Counted from the stretch's first letter, positions 30,814 to 40,846 are shown. The stretch is 64,000 bases of DNA from Photobacterium malacitanum (GCF_900185615.1 NZ_FYAK01000001.1:715701-779700); one strand, 5' to 3'. Notes: generated by a model from the letters alone, not told the origin. Made by a program: numbers and translations.

Positions 30814-32136
30814 TCACGATGACACTTTATTATTAATAGCTTCGCGGCTAGCAATAAACCCATAGAAGAAATAACCTAGCAACGTAATAATAGCGCCATA
30901 AAATACCGCCTCCTCACCGGTAGAATATGCACCATAAATGCTATATAACACAGCAATTGAACCAACAAATATACCGTTATTATATTCTTTCTTACTCACG
31001 TTACTTTGTCTCATAATTATTCCGAGAGCAGTTAACGCTAATACATAAGGCACCATATTAATAAATACAGCTAAGTTTACTAATACATTAAATTGTTTTA
31101 ATAATGTTGGCGAAATAGTCATAACTGCAAGTAATAATTCAAAGGCTAACATGATCATCATGCCTTTAAATGGCGCATCATATTTATTTACATCACCAAA
31201 AACTTTGGGAAATAGGCGCATATCAGCTGCAACTTTTGATACCTGTGCATTGGTAAATTGCCACCCAAGTAGCGAGCCTACACAAGCCATAATCGCCATT
31301 GCTGTAATAATTTCTCCCACTAATGGACTAAACATTTGTGCAAATACTAGCCCAAATGGAGAATCAGATTTTGCTAAAATTTCGTTAGGAATAATGCCTT
31401 GAATAACCGTTGTTGAGGCTATATACGTCGCCGCTGAAAATATCGTCGCTAACATACATGCAAGCGGAACATTGCGTTTAGGATTTTCAACTGTACCTGA
31501 GTTTGCCCCCGCCGACTCAATACCTAAAAATGCCCATAATGTTAATGCCATTCCCGAGTAAATTGCGCTTCCAACTGAGATATCATGGGGGTTCCAAGCT
31601 TCTTCAAAAATTTTAGCATCAAACCAAAACCAACCAATAATTGATAATCCAAGTACTGGAATTATAATTCCCCATACAGTGACTGTGGATATTTGTCCGG
31701 TTATTTTGGCACCTTTGACGTTGGCAAACATAGTAATAATAAGGATAGAAATAACACCAACAAAGGTATGAATTGGCGTTTCTTTTAACCACGGAATAAA
31801 ATATTCTAAGTAACCGACACATGAAACAGAAATAGCGACAGCACTAATAACAAGGCACACATAATAAGTATAAGAGGCAATAAAAAAACTGGATTTACCA
31901 TGTGCTTTTTCAGCGTAGGCGGACATACCACCATCGTCGGTACAATACATACCACATTTAGCAAAAGCATAAGCGATTGCTAATGCTCCTATTGCGGTAA
32001 CACCCCATGCAAGTAATGCAATTCCTCCTGTTGCAGCTAGACTGGAGGGTAATAATATTATCCCCGATCCCATCATATTAACGGTAACTATGGTCGTTAA
32101 CCCCATTAGCCCCATTTTGTTACTGTTTCCACTCAT
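30814..32136 (-). CDS. PotE-like amino acid/polyamine antiporter (APC family)
   Basis: A 440-residue protein with about 12 membrane helices, of the basic amino acid/polyamine antiporter group. Phrases such as NMMGSGIILLPSSLA, TGQISTVTVWGIIIPVLGL and QFNVLVNLAVFINMVPY are much closer to the ornithine/putrescine antiporter PotE than to AdiC or CadB. Yet the next gene encodes an arginine decarboxylase, so the physiological pair may be arginine in, agmatine out. Order (antiporter first) is like cadBA. A dyad upstream at 32177-32213 may be its control site. Confidence 0.88.
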   Translation of the reverse strand: MSGNSNKMGLMGLTTIVTVNMMGSGIILLPSSLAATGGIALLAWGVTAIGALAIAYAFAKCGMYCTDDGGMSAYAEKAHGKSSFFIASYTYYVCLVISAVAISVSCVGYLEYFIPWLKETPIHTFVGVISILIITMFANVKGAKITGQISTVTVWGIIIPVLGLSIIGWFWFDAKIFEEAWNPHDISVGSAIYSGMALTLWAFLGIESAGANSGTVENPKRNVPLACMLATIFSAATYIASTTVIQGIIPNEILAKSDSPFGLVFAQMFSPLVGEIITAMAIMACVGSLLGWQFTNAQVSKVAADMRLFPKVFGDVNKYDAPFKGMMIMLAFELLLAVMTISPTLLKQFNVLVNLAVFINMVPYVLALTALGIIMRQSNVSKKEYNNGIFVGSIAVLYSIYGAYSTGEEAVFYGAIITLLGYFFYGFIASREAINNKVSS

Positions 32137-32176
32137 AACGTAAACTACCTTATTAATTATTTTAATAACAATAATA

Positions 32177-32213
32177 TTTCGATAAAATTACCTATCACTG
32201 TGGTATATCGAAA
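32177..32213 (-). promoter_or_regulatory. Dyad upstream of the antiporter-decarboxylase operon
   Basis: Perfect 8-base arms TTTCGATA and TATCGAAA are separated by 21 bases, 41 bases upstream of the antiporter start. The long spacing fits two half-sites of a regulator or a leader hairpin. No regulator gene for this operon is in the window. The remaining 32214-32371 stretch is AT-rich without an ORF. Confidence 0.35.
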
Positions 32214-32371
32214 CAAGTATAATTTAAAATTTTAAGGTCGGTTTATTTGTTAATGATATATTTAAATATTCTGACTTATACAGAAAAAAATAACCTTTTT
32301 TTTTGCATGTTTTGAATACATAAACTATGTAATAGTTTTTTATTTATCATTCAAAGACTAATAGATATAAA

Positions 32372-32410
32372 AAAAGCGTATAAAAGAAAAACATCTTTTA
32401 TTACGCTTTT
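32372..32410 (-). terminator. Terminator of the META lipoprotein gene
   Basis: Arms AAAAGCGTA-TAAAAG and CTTTTA-T-TACGCTTTT pair over 15 bases with one bulge; the A-rich left flank gives a T run on the minus transcript. It lies 19 bases after the stop of the gene at 32430. Confidence 0.8.
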
Positions 32411-32429
32411 ATTTATTAGTTATTAAAAA

Positions 32430-33272
32430 TTACTTTATTTTAAATGTCGCTATCGTATTAGCGTTATTATCTTTAATACTTAATATATCATTATTAATAC
32501 TATAACTTGCAAATTCAGGTAATGCAGCCAGGAATGCTTGTTCTAATTCCATCCCTTCCATACACATTTTACGTGTTGATGCTGCTTGCCCAATTGTCAG
32601 CGTTGATGCCGTTTTCGCGGTTAATGTACCATGGAAGTTATTACAACCAGAAAAACCACTTACTGTATTTGTTGTTGTATCAAACTGAATAAAAGCATTG
32701 TTACCACCAGCACCAGGTTGTACAGTTTGACCTGATAATGTCACTAATTGCCATTGTGGGCCAGCAAGCGTTGGTTGTGCCGCTTGTGGAGCAGTATTTT
32801 GAGATGGTGCAACACGATCTAATTTAACTTCTAATGGCTGTTTTGCATCAGCAGCAAACGGATCCATCGCCATTGTAGAAGTCATAATTAACTTATTGTC
32901 GACTTTCACTGTTGCACGTACATTGTAACGGTGATTCGCTTTTATTTTATTTGCGTCATAATTTAACGTAACAGGATAAGGAGGTGAGCCAGCAATATCC
33001 ATTGATTCAGAACTCAATGTGACAGATGGCGCATCAGCAAGAGATACATCTTCAAGCGCAACATTCAGCACCGCACCTGGTGGTAACATACGACGATCTA
33101 AATAGATAACACTGACTTCTAATGGTTTCATATTGGCTTGCTCTGCTTTGACAACAGCTGCTGGTTGCTGAGGTGCCTTCACTGTTGCTTCATTATCATT
33201 ACAGGCTTGTAGCATCAACGCCGATAAGATTACTGATGTCGCTAATACTACTTTTTTTAATTTAAAAGCCAT
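32430..33272 (-). CDS. YbaY/YscW-META two-domain lipoprotein
   Basis: A 280-residue lipoprotein: signal peptide with lipobox LQAC near residue 24, a first domain (about 50-150) with the DRRMLPPGAVLNVALEDVSLADAP pattern of the YbaY/YscW lipoprotein family, and a C-terminal META domain of the HslJ type (about 170-280) with GPQWQLVTL and SGFSGCNNFHGT. Such proteins are linked to outer-membrane integrity and stress but have no enzymatic role known to me. It is a single-gene unit with its own terminator. Confidence 0.82.
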   Translation of the reverse strand: MAFKLKKVVLATSVILSALMLQACNDNEATVKAPQQPAAVVKAEQANMKPLEVSVIYLDRRMLPPGAVLNVALEDVSLADAPSVTLSSESMDIAGSPPYPVTLNYDANKIKANHRYNVRATVKVDNKLIMTSTMAMDPFAADAKQPLEVKLDRVAPSQNTAPQAAQPTLAGPQWQLVTLSGQTVQPGAGGNNAFIQFDTTTNTVSGFSGCNNFHGTLTAKTASTLTIGQAASTRKMCMEGMELEQAFLAALPEFASYSINNDILSIKDNNANTIATFKIK

Positions 33273-33477
33273 TCTTTTTCCTTAAATTTACATACGCTTA
33301 TTTGCAGAAATTAGGTTACTTATCTTTACGCAAATCATCATTGGTGTTGGTCTATTTTGGAGCATACCAGCAATGATTAGCCACTAAATTAGTTGAATAC
33401 TATCACTTATCTTTTCAATAATACAGTATTCAAAATAACAAAAACAGCCATTACACTGTGATTATAAACGTCTTTTA

Positions 33478-34695
33478 TTATAGTACCTCAGTTGCAATAC
33501 GCTCTAATGACTCATAACAACCAAAGACTTCTTTATCTTGTAAATGGCGGCGTAACATATCAAACATAACCGTTGCTATAATCCAACGTCGATGATAATT
33601 ATTATATTGACGCTTAAATACCAATTGCTGACACCAGCAGCCATCAGGTGTTGTAAGGCCTAGCATAAACCCACCTTCAGTAGATGACGGCCCGGTTGTT
33701 AGCGTATAAGTAGCCGGTGCATGTAAATGTAATCGTTGCGCACGTAATGCAATTAATGTTGATAATTCTTCAGCATCAGCATGATCATCTATGTTATCAG
33801 CCATAACTTCACTAATAGCAAGTTTGGTGCTCAATGCTGGCACATCTTGGAGCCAATTAATCGCAAATCCACCCGAGCTTTGCTCTGATAATGCTAACGA
33901 TGCTTGTTGAGGTAATAAGTTCGCAATCGTATCAAGTAGTGGACATCCGTCACCAACGATGTTATCGCCAAGTAAAGCTTTCATTTGTGATAATAGTGCC
34001 GTTACTTGGGTGCCGTCTTGAGGTGCAAATAATTTTATTTCAATAAAAGGCAATGATGAGCGATAACCTAAGCTGTACCCATCAGGCAATATCAGTACTT
34101 GAAAAAGATCACTGATACTAGATTCAGACAGCCCATAAGTATAAAGACGGTGGCAAACCTTGCTGTTCACTACCTTAAACATGGTCTGTAGCCGCGGCAA
34201 AATCTGACCTTTTACCATGACTTTAAACTCACTCGGTACACCTGGTGTAAAAAATAGCCATGCTCGATTTAATTGCATCATAAATCCACAAGCTGTACCA
34301 ACAGGATTGTCAATTAATTCAGCACCTTCAGGTAGCATTGCCTGTTTAAGGTTAGCCTCAGGCATTGCTCGCCCAAGTTGCTGATATTTCGCTGTCATTT
34401 CAGCAACCCAAGCGTTGGATTGTTCAAGTCCAACATTGGCTGCCATCGCTGCAGATGCCGCTGTCAGATCGTCTGATGTTGGCCCTAAACCACCATTTAC
34501 GATCACAATATCAGCACTTAAACTGCACATCTCAATTTCTTTAGCCAATGTTTCATAATCATCACCCACCGTTACTCGGCGTGTCATGGCAAAACCTTGC
34601 TCAAAAAACAGTGCTGATAACCATGCAGCATTTGTATCAGTAATATCGCCATACAGTACTTCTTCACCGGTGCTGATCATCACTATATTAAGCAT
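33478..34695 (-). CDS. yfaY: CinA-family protein, YfaY-like
   Basis: A 405-residue protein with an N-terminal molybdopterin-binding-like (CinA N) domain: STGEEVLYGDITDTNAAWLS, VNGGLGPTSDD and FFTPGVPSEFKVMV. The C-terminal half corresponds to the CinA deamidase region, but the usual catalytic motifs are weakened (LSEQSSGGF is recognisable), as in E. coli YfaY, so NMN deamidase activity is doubtful. It is divergent from tyrP, and the long tyrP control region lies between them. Confidence 0.85.
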   Translation of the reverse strand: MLNIVMISTGEEVLYGDITDTNAAWLSALFFEQGFAMTRRVTVGDDYETLAKEIEMCSLSADIVIVNGGLGPTSDDLTAASAAMAANVGLEQSNAWVAEMTAKYQQLGRAMPEANLKQAMLPEGAELIDNPVGTACGFMMQLNRAWLFFTPGVPSEFKVMVKGQILPRLQTMFKVVNSKVCHRLYTYGLSESSISDLFQVLILPDGYSLGYRSSLPFIEIKLFAPQDGTQVTALLSQMKALLGDNIVGDGCPLLDTIANLLPQQASLALSEQSSGGFAINWLQDVPALSTKLAISEVMADNIDDHADAEELSTLIALRAQRLHLHAPATYTLTTGPSSTEGGFMLGLTTPDGCWCQQLVFKRQYNNYHRRWIIATVMFDMLRRHLQDKEVFGCYESLERIATEVL

Positions 34696-34814
34696 GGTTG
34701 TTATTCCTTATAAAATCTTGATTACTAAATACAGTTTATGCCTAACCTCAACTCATAGATAGAATATTATGCATTGACTTTATTATCGATTGTTATCATT
34801 CCACAACAATAACT

Positions 34815-34832
34815 TGTAAACAATAATTTACA
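34815..34832 (+). promoter_or_regulatory. TyrR box
   Basis: TGTAAACAATAATTTACA is a perfect match to the strong TyrR box TGTAAA-N6-TTTACA. It lies 13 bases upstream of the -35 hexamer at 34846 and ahead of a TyrP-type permease gene, the classic TyrR target. A second, weak candidate that keeps the TG/CA ends lies at 34996-35013 (TGTAAACATTTTAAAACA). Confidence 0.85.
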
Positions 34833-34845
34833 CGATAAAGATAAG

Positions 34846-34874
34846 TTGACAGTTATAGACTCTATGGTTAATGT
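34846..34874 (+). promoter_or_regulatory. Probable tyrP promoter
   Basis: TTGACA (34846-34851) and TAATGT (34869-34874) are separated by 17 bases. Transcription from about 34881 would give a leader of about 245 bases with the leader peptide and alternative hairpins described below. The TyrR box is centred about 57 bases upstream of that start. Confidence 0.6.
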
Positions 34875-34939
34875 AGCCGCTAACAGCTACGCTGAATCCT
34901 TGTTAATCTTTTATTTTATCTAGCCAAGAGAGACATAAA

Positions 34940-34975
34940 GTGCGAAATATTCATCCTTATACAGCCTATCGATAG
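34940..34975 (+). CDS. Putative tyrosine-containing leader peptide of tyrP
   Basis: GTG-initiated 11-codon frame encoding MRNIHPYTAYR, ending in TAG at 34973-34975. AAGAGAGA lies 6 bases upstream of the GTG. Two TAT (Tyr) codons are at positions 7 and 10 of a peptide this short, directly ahead of a tyrosine permease and of mutually exclusive RNA pairings. The stop codon touches the first base of the first pairing arm. It is too short to prove by sequence alone; conservation of the Tyr codons in relatives would decide it. Confidence 0.5.
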   Translation: MRNIHPYTAYR

Positions 34976-35114
34976 CCACAGTGGCTCAATCTAGGTGTAA
35001 ACATTTTAAAACACTTCATCTCGATTATGCCGCTGTGGCCTGCTTTTATATATAGGGAGCGACCACAGGTGTATTTATACCCCCTCCCACGTTACATTTT
35101 TTATCCTCAGGGAG
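34975..35114 (+). promoter_or_regulatory. Candidate attenuator in the tyrP leader
   Basis: Arm A (34975-34985, GCCACAGTGGC) can pair with arm B (35029-35039, GCCGCTGTGGC) over 11 bases with one G-U, and the helix continues inward (AATC:GATT, AGGTG:CATCT). B can instead pair with C (35063-35068, CCACAG). GGGAG at 35055-35059 can pair with CTCCC at 35084-35088, which can instead pair with GGGAG at 35110-35114, the Shine-Dalgarno of tyrP. A:B leaves the SD free; B:C favours SD masking. There is no hairpin with an adjacent T run, so control would act on translation. Confidence 0.5.
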
Positions 35115-35124
35115 TGACATAATC

Positions 35125-36339
35125 ATGTCTTTAAATAAAACATTCGGCAGTATGCTGATCATTGCTGGCACCACTATCGGTGCGGGTATGCTAGCTCTTC
35201 CTCTTGCATCAGCAGGATTAGGGTTTACAACTGCAACAATTATTATGATCGCTATTTGGGCATTAATGACCTATACCGCCCTATTAATGCTCGAAGTTCA
35301 TCAACACGCAGATCCCTCTTCAACCTTAAACACCCTGGCTCACCAATTATTAGGCCGTAAGGGCCAGACCATCGCAACATTAGCGATGTTCTTCTTATTT
35401 TACGCATTATGTGCAGCTTACATTGCAGGTGGCGGCAGTCAATTAAGTGAAAAGATCTCTACTTGGACAGGAACAACAATTGCGCCTCAAATAGGAGCCG
35501 TAATTTTTACGATTGCTATCGCTAGTGTGGTATCTATCGGCACACACAGTGTTGATATGGTTAATCGAATACTCTTTACTGCAAAGGTTGTGGCACTTGC
35601 GATTATGCTTGGCTTATTATTGCCGCATGTGCAAGGGCAACACTTGATTGAAATGCCGATCGAAAAAGGATTAATTCTATCTGCCTTACCGGTTATTTTC
35701 ACATCTTTTGGTTTTCATGGCAGTATTCCTTCCATTGTTCGTTACATCGGAATTGATATTAAAGCGCTGAAAAAAATTATGATCTTTGGCTCTGCACTGC
35801 CATTAATGGTGTACATTTTATGGCAATTAGCTAGCCAAGGAATTATGGGGCAACCACAATTAATGGCAAACACGACCTTAGGCGCATTCATTGGTAGTTT
35901 AAGCCAGTTGTTGCATAACCCTATGATCGGCCAATCGGTGTCTATTTTTGCTGATCTCGCATTAGCTACTTCATTCCTTGGTGTAAGCTTGGGGCTATTT
36001 GATTTTCTGGCTGATACCCTTAATCGTGGTAATCATCTAGCAGGTCGTGGACAAACAGCTTTAATTACATTTTTACCACCGCTCGCTTTTGCTGTGTTTT
36101 ACCCACAAGGGTTTATTATGGCACTCGGTTACGCTGCTATTTCATTAGTTATTTTAGCGATATTTTTACCTGTCGCGATGGTTAGAGCACAACGTAAAGC
36201 ACAACAGGCTGCAAATAATCACTCTGGTTATGTGGTAAAAGGCGGCTCACTGGCGTTAGGTATTGTCTCTATTATTGGCATTATTATTATCGCAGCACAG
36301 CTATTACAAATGATCGGAGCAATACCCGCTGTCGGTTAG
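35125..36339 (+). CDS. tyrP: TyrP-type aromatic amino acid permease
   Basis: A 404-residue membrane protein with about 11 helices from the hydroxy/aromatic amino acid permease family. Signature text AGTTIGAGMLALPLA, FTSFGFHGSIPSIV and FADLALATSFLGVSLGLFDFLAD reads as E. coli TyrP, a proton-driven tyrosine importer, rather than Mtr or TnaB. The start ATG at 35125 has AGGGAGTG upstream. The TyrR box, promoter and structured leader ahead of it support tyrosine as the substrate. Confidence 0.9.
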   Translation: MSLNKTFGSMLIIAGTTIGAGMLALPLASAGLGFTTATIIMIAIWALMTYTALLMLEVHQHADPSSTLNTLAHQLLGRKGQTIATLAMFFLFYALCAAYIAGGGSQLSEKISTWTGTTIAPQIGAVIFTIAIASVVSIGTHSVDMVNRILFTAKVVALAIMLGLLLPHVQGQHLIEMPIEKGLILSALPVIFTSFGFHGSIPSIVRYIGIDIKALKKIMIFGSALPLMVYILWQLASQGIMGQPQLMANTTLGAFIGSLSQLLHNPMIGQSVSIFADLALATSFLGVSLGLFDFLADTLNRGNHLAGRGQTALITFLPPLAFAVFYPQGFIMALGYAAISLVILAIFLPVAMVRAQRKAQQAANNHSGYVVKGGSLALGIVSIIGIIIIAAQLLQMIGAIPAVG

Positions 36340-36353
36340 TAATATCTTTATAT

Positions 36354-36383
36354 AAAAATGCGGTTATAACTCGCCGCATTTTT
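36354..36383 (+). terminator. Rho-independent terminator of tyrP
   Basis: A 10-base stem (AAAAATGCGG / CCGCATTTTT) with a 10-base loop, 14 bases after the tyrP stop, ending in five T. Confidence 0.88.
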
Positions 36384-36528
36384 ACCCACAAGCGCGGTTA
36401 AATATCCATCATTCATATATAAGAACGTGAACTAATATCACGTCGTTATTATTAATGTATGTTTTACCCATCTTATTTGAGCTATTCTCTTTAAAATTAA
36501 CACCTTCATAAAAAGTAAGAAGCTGGAG

Positions 36529-38493
36529 ATGGATCCTTTCTCACCTCTACATTATCTTCAAAATCCAATTTGGGTCTTTGATGTTGATAATAAAAAAATC
36601 CTATGGGCAAATGATAAATCACTCCCTTTATGGGAAGCTACATCGATTGATGAACTCTTAGAGCGTGATTTAGGTCAGGATATGTCAGCCGCGGCAGGAG
36701 CAACGCTACTAGAATACCAACACGCCTTTAAATCAAACAAAACCATTAAAACGTGGTGGTGTTTCAATCCCAAAAAGATCACTAAAAATATGTTGTGTTT
36801 ATTTTCAGGGATCCCACTTAATGATGGCCGTATAGCAATGTTGGTTGAGGTGATTGCAGATGAATCATCACTTCGTCGCGATCTTGCATTTTCTGATTGT
36901 GCAAATTTAGCACTGCTTTTTAATGACGCGGGGCGTTTTATCAGTGCTAACGATGCTTTTGCAAGTCGTTATAGTGATAAATTAAGCGATCTTTCGGAGT
37001 TCATTGGTGATACTGATATTGCCCAAAAGTGGCTTGAGGATGCAAAAAAAAATAATCACTTCAAGTGTAGCCGCCTATGTTGGACAGGGCAGCGTCATCA
37101 TTGGTTTGATATTGAAGCTAAATGGCTAAGCGATAATTCACAGTTATTACTACAACTTGTTAATGTCACCAAAGATAAAGAAAAACTCAATCAAGAAAAA
37201 TACAATGCTGAACATGATTATCTCACTGGACTAATGAATCGTCGCGGTGTCTCTGCAGCACTGAAAGCTAGCCATCATCATTTATCACACTATAGCCTAC
37301 TGTTTCTTGACCTAGACGGGTTTAAGCTTGTGAACGATTCTTATGGCCATGCTGCGGGCGATAAGTTACTACGTGCTGTTGCAATAAGACTGTTGAATAT
37401 CGTCAAAGACAAAGGACTGGTGGCACGTTTTGGTGGTGATGAGTTTATTATTCAAATCGAAAAGCGCAACTACACTACTCTCGCTCATTTTGCTAATCAA
37501 ATAATAGAAACATTAAATCGACCATTTCATATTAAGGATATTGGCGAACTTTCAATTAGTTGCAGTATCGGCACAGCAAACTATCCAAATGATGCCAATA
37601 ATTTTGATACCCTCGTCACCCAAGCAGATATGGCGATGCACCGCGCAAAGCAGCGAGGCCGTAATTGTTATTACCCTTTTTTGCAAGAAATGGCTGATGC
37701 GCTATATCGTAAAATGACTCTGCGCCATCATTTATCTCAAGCAATTGAAAATAATGATTTTGAGCTATATTACCAACCGATTATTGATTTAAACACACAA
37801 CAACTTAAAGGTTTTGAAGCACTGATCCGTTGGTACGATGAATCGTTAGGGCAGGTTTCACCAGCTGAATTTATTCCATTAGCTGAAGAAACGGGACAGA
37901 TTGTACCGCTGGGATTATGGATTTTGCACAGTGCTTGCCAACAGTTAGCCTATTGGACTCAGCATTATCAGCAATCGTTTATTATCAGTATCAATTTATC
38001 ACGTGCTCAATTACAGCCTACTTTAGCGCAAACCATTGAGCAGATGATCCTGCAATACAATATAAACCCATCATTACTTGCATTAGAAATTACAGAATCA
38101 GCTATGCTCCAAGATTACTGTGAAACTAAACCGTGTTTAGATGCGCTTGCAGCAATGGGTATTGAGTTATATTTAGATGATTTTGGTACTGGTTATTCAT
38201 CGCTATCACAATTACATGATTTACCAATCAGTACGGTTAAACTTGATCAAAGCTTTGTACAAGGTGAGCACACCAGCAGCAAAGTTATTATTGAAGCAAC
38301 TAAAGCTATTTGCGAAAAATTGAATTTAAAAATTGTCGCTGAAGGCGTTGAAACCCGTGCACAACTTGATTATATCAACCAATGTGGTTTTGATTATTGT
38401 CAGGGCTATTTCTTTAGTAAACCAATGCCAGTTGATGAACTTGAGCTTAAATATTTTCATCCCAAATTAGTTGATATATTAGCTTTATCATAG
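36529..38493 (+). CDS. PAS-like/GGDEF/EAL c-di-GMP enzyme
   Basis: A 654-residue cytoplasmic protein with no membrane helix. Residues 1-220 form a PAS-like sensory region (IWVFDVDNKKILWANDK at the start). The GGDEF domain has an intact ARFGGDEF (about 300-307), but the inhibitory I-site RxxD is absent (KDKG there). The EAL domain (about 415-650) keeps FEALIRW, INLS, EITESAM, DDFGTGYSSL, TVKLD, EGVETR and CQGYFFSKP, so phosphodiesterase activity is likely. Single-gene unit between tyrP and a converging gene; its net c-di-GMP output cannot be told from sequence. Confidence 0.93.
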   Translation: MDPFSPLHYLQNPIWVFDVDNKKILWANDKSLPLWEATSIDELLERDLGQDMSAAAGATLLEYQHAFKSNKTIKTWWCFNPKKITKNMLCLFSGIPLNDGRIAMLVEVIADESSLRRDLAFSDCANLALLFNDAGRFISANDAFASRYSDKLSDLSEFIGDTDIAQKWLEDAKKNNHFKCSRLCWTGQRHHWFDIEAKWLSDNSQLLLQLVNVTKDKEKLNQEKYNAEHDYLTGLMNRRGVSAALKASHHHLSHYSLLFLDLDGFKLVNDSYGHAAGDKLLRAVAIRLLNIVKDKGLVARFGGDEFIIQIEKRNYTTLAHFANQIIETLNRPFHIKDIGELSISCSIGTANYPNDANNFDTLVTQADMAMHRAKQRGRNCYYPFLQEMADALYRKMTLRHHLSQAIENNDFELYYQPIIDLNTQQLKGFEALIRWYDESLGQVSPAEFIPLAEETGQIVPLGLWILHSACQQLAYWTQHYQQSFIISINLSRAQLQPTLAQTIEQMILQYNINPSLLALEITESAMLQDYCETKPCLDALAAMGIELYLDDFGTGYSSLSQLHDLPISTVKLDQSFVQGEHTSSKVIIEATKAICEKLNLKIVAEGVETRAQLDYINQCGFDYCQGYFFSKPMPVDELELKYFHPKLVDILALS

Positions 38494-38499
38494 AACCCT

Positions 38500-38523
38500 T
38501 TCCCTATCAGTAATGATAGGGAA
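38500..38523. terminator. Hairpin after the GGDEF-EAL gene
   Basis: A perfect 10-base inverted repeat (TTCCCTATCA / TGATAGGGAA) with loop GTAA, 7 bases past the stop codon and between converging genes. The U tract is poor. Confidence 0.65.
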
Positions 38524-38538
38524 GCATTCATTATTAAA

Positions 38539-39735
38539 CTACAAATCGCCACGTTCAGCATGAATCAATAAATTACGCGGAGTGATTGGCTTATCACAAA
38601 AAGAGCCGATCACAACGTTGTAGCCTTGCTCCTCCAGAAAACAAGCGCGATCAAGTACCAGCCACATTTCCAATGGTCGACGAAATAATTGTCGAACAAG
38701 CTCCATTCTTTCGGTAATAGCAAATCGCTGCTCACCTTGACGTTGCCAGTATTCATAATCAATATTTGAAGGTAGATCGATACCTTTTTTTGCAGCAGCC
38801 CAGTGGCAGAATGCTTCAAAACCTTGGGTTAGTAAGGCTTTTTGCACATTCGGTACCGCTAGATAAGTATCGGTTTGGTTGAGATCTCTTTGTAATAAAT
38901 CAAACCCTAACCGAAAACTCACCTCGACAAATCGTAGCTGTCTTACTCGATTCCCCGCCGTAACCGTTTCTTGTAACGGCAACCGTAAATCATGTTTCGA
39001 TAATACTAATGGACTTGTTTTTGCTGCCACTGACATTGGGTGATAATGCGGTTGACGAATTAAATGGTAACAGCAAGGTGAAATACTCACTGCTGCCCCT
39101 TTTTTAGCTACGACCCGCTGCAACAATGAAACGTGTAAATCTCCACAAGCATGCAACGCGACAGCATGTTGCTGTCGAACAATAGCGGCATCACTCTCAA
39201 TACTAAATGCATCAGCATGAACAAAATTTATATCTAACTGTAATTGTTTCGCAGCTTGTTCGCCATCAATACATAATTGCTGTTGCCATTCAAGACTTGT
39301 AACTGGTTGCTGGTGGGATACTGCAAGTACGCGTCCAAGATAACCTTTGCCAGCGCACCACTCTAACCACGGTAAGCCTAAGCGCGGTAACACCTCATTG
39401 AAAGCCGTAATTTGTTGCCACTTTCTTCCCGGAATACCACTATCAAAACCTTGTGGCACTAATTGTTTTGTTCGTGCTAATGGTGATATTTCAGCTGCAA
39501 TTTGCGTTAACTGTTCGGCATCGTCAATCCATGGCAGTAATGCTGCTGTTAATGCCTTGATATCCTGGCTTAATAATTGTAGTTGGCTGTCATCTATACG
39601 CATGAGCCATTGACAAAATTGTGGGTTTTGCTGCCAAACAAATCCACGCTCCGCAAAAGGCATAAACTGCCAAAATTGACAGTTTTTCACCAGCAATGCA
39701 TCAAGACGATGAAAAAGCTCAACGTAGTTAGACAT
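38539..39735 (-). CDS. SAM-dependent methyltransferase (Methyltransf_32-like)
   Basis: A 398-residue protein. Motif I appears as LEWCAGKGYLGR (about residue 140), followed by HACGDLHVSLL and SPCCYHLI, the pattern of the Methyltransf_32/METTL25-like group. Substrate unknown; homologues of this group act on RNA or protein, but nothing here decides. I chose the ATG at 39735; the reading frame can be extended two codons to a TTG. Confidence 0.8.
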   Translation of the reverse strand: MSNYVELFHRLDALLVKNCQFWQFMPFAERGFVWQQNPQFCQWLMRIDDSQLQLLSQDIKALTAALLPWIDDAEQLTQIAAEISPLARTKQLVPQGFDSGIPGRKWQQITAFNEVLPRLGLPWLEWCAGKGYLGRVLAVSHQQPVTSLEWQQQLCIDGEQAAKQLQLDINFVHADAFSIESDAAIVRQQHAVALHACGDLHVSLLQRVVAKKGAAVSISPCCYHLIRQPHYHPMSVAAKTSPLVLSKHDLRLPLQETVTAGNRVRQLRFVEVSFRLGFDLLQRDLNQTDTYLAVPNVQKALLTQGFEAFCHWAAAKKGIDLPSNIDYEYWQRQGEQRFAITERMELVRQLFRRPLEMWLVLDRACFLEEQGYNVVIGSFCDKPITPRNLLIHAERGDL

Positions 39736-39810
39736 AAACAACCATTACTCACCAAAAAATTGGAGGATAGTGTATACCAAGCTCACGTATGAGACATTAA
39801 CCAAATAAAA

Positions 39811-39832
39811 AAACCGCTATCACTAGCGGTTT
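39811..39832 (-). terminator. Rho-independent terminator of cysB
   Basis: A 9-base stem (AAACCGCTA / TAGCGGTTT) with a 4-base loop TCAC; preceding A residues on the plus strand give a T run on the minus transcript. It is 28 bases past the cysB stop. Confidence 0.9.
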
Positions 39833-39859
39833 ATATTGTATCTACACTACTATTTATGG

Positions 39860-40846
<987 letters not shown>

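Noticed and set aside
35055..35102. Intrinsic terminator in the tyrP leader using GGGAG:CTCCC and the T6 run
   Set aside because: The T run begins about 7 bases after the stem, too far for a standard Rho-independent terminator; a translational switch fits better.
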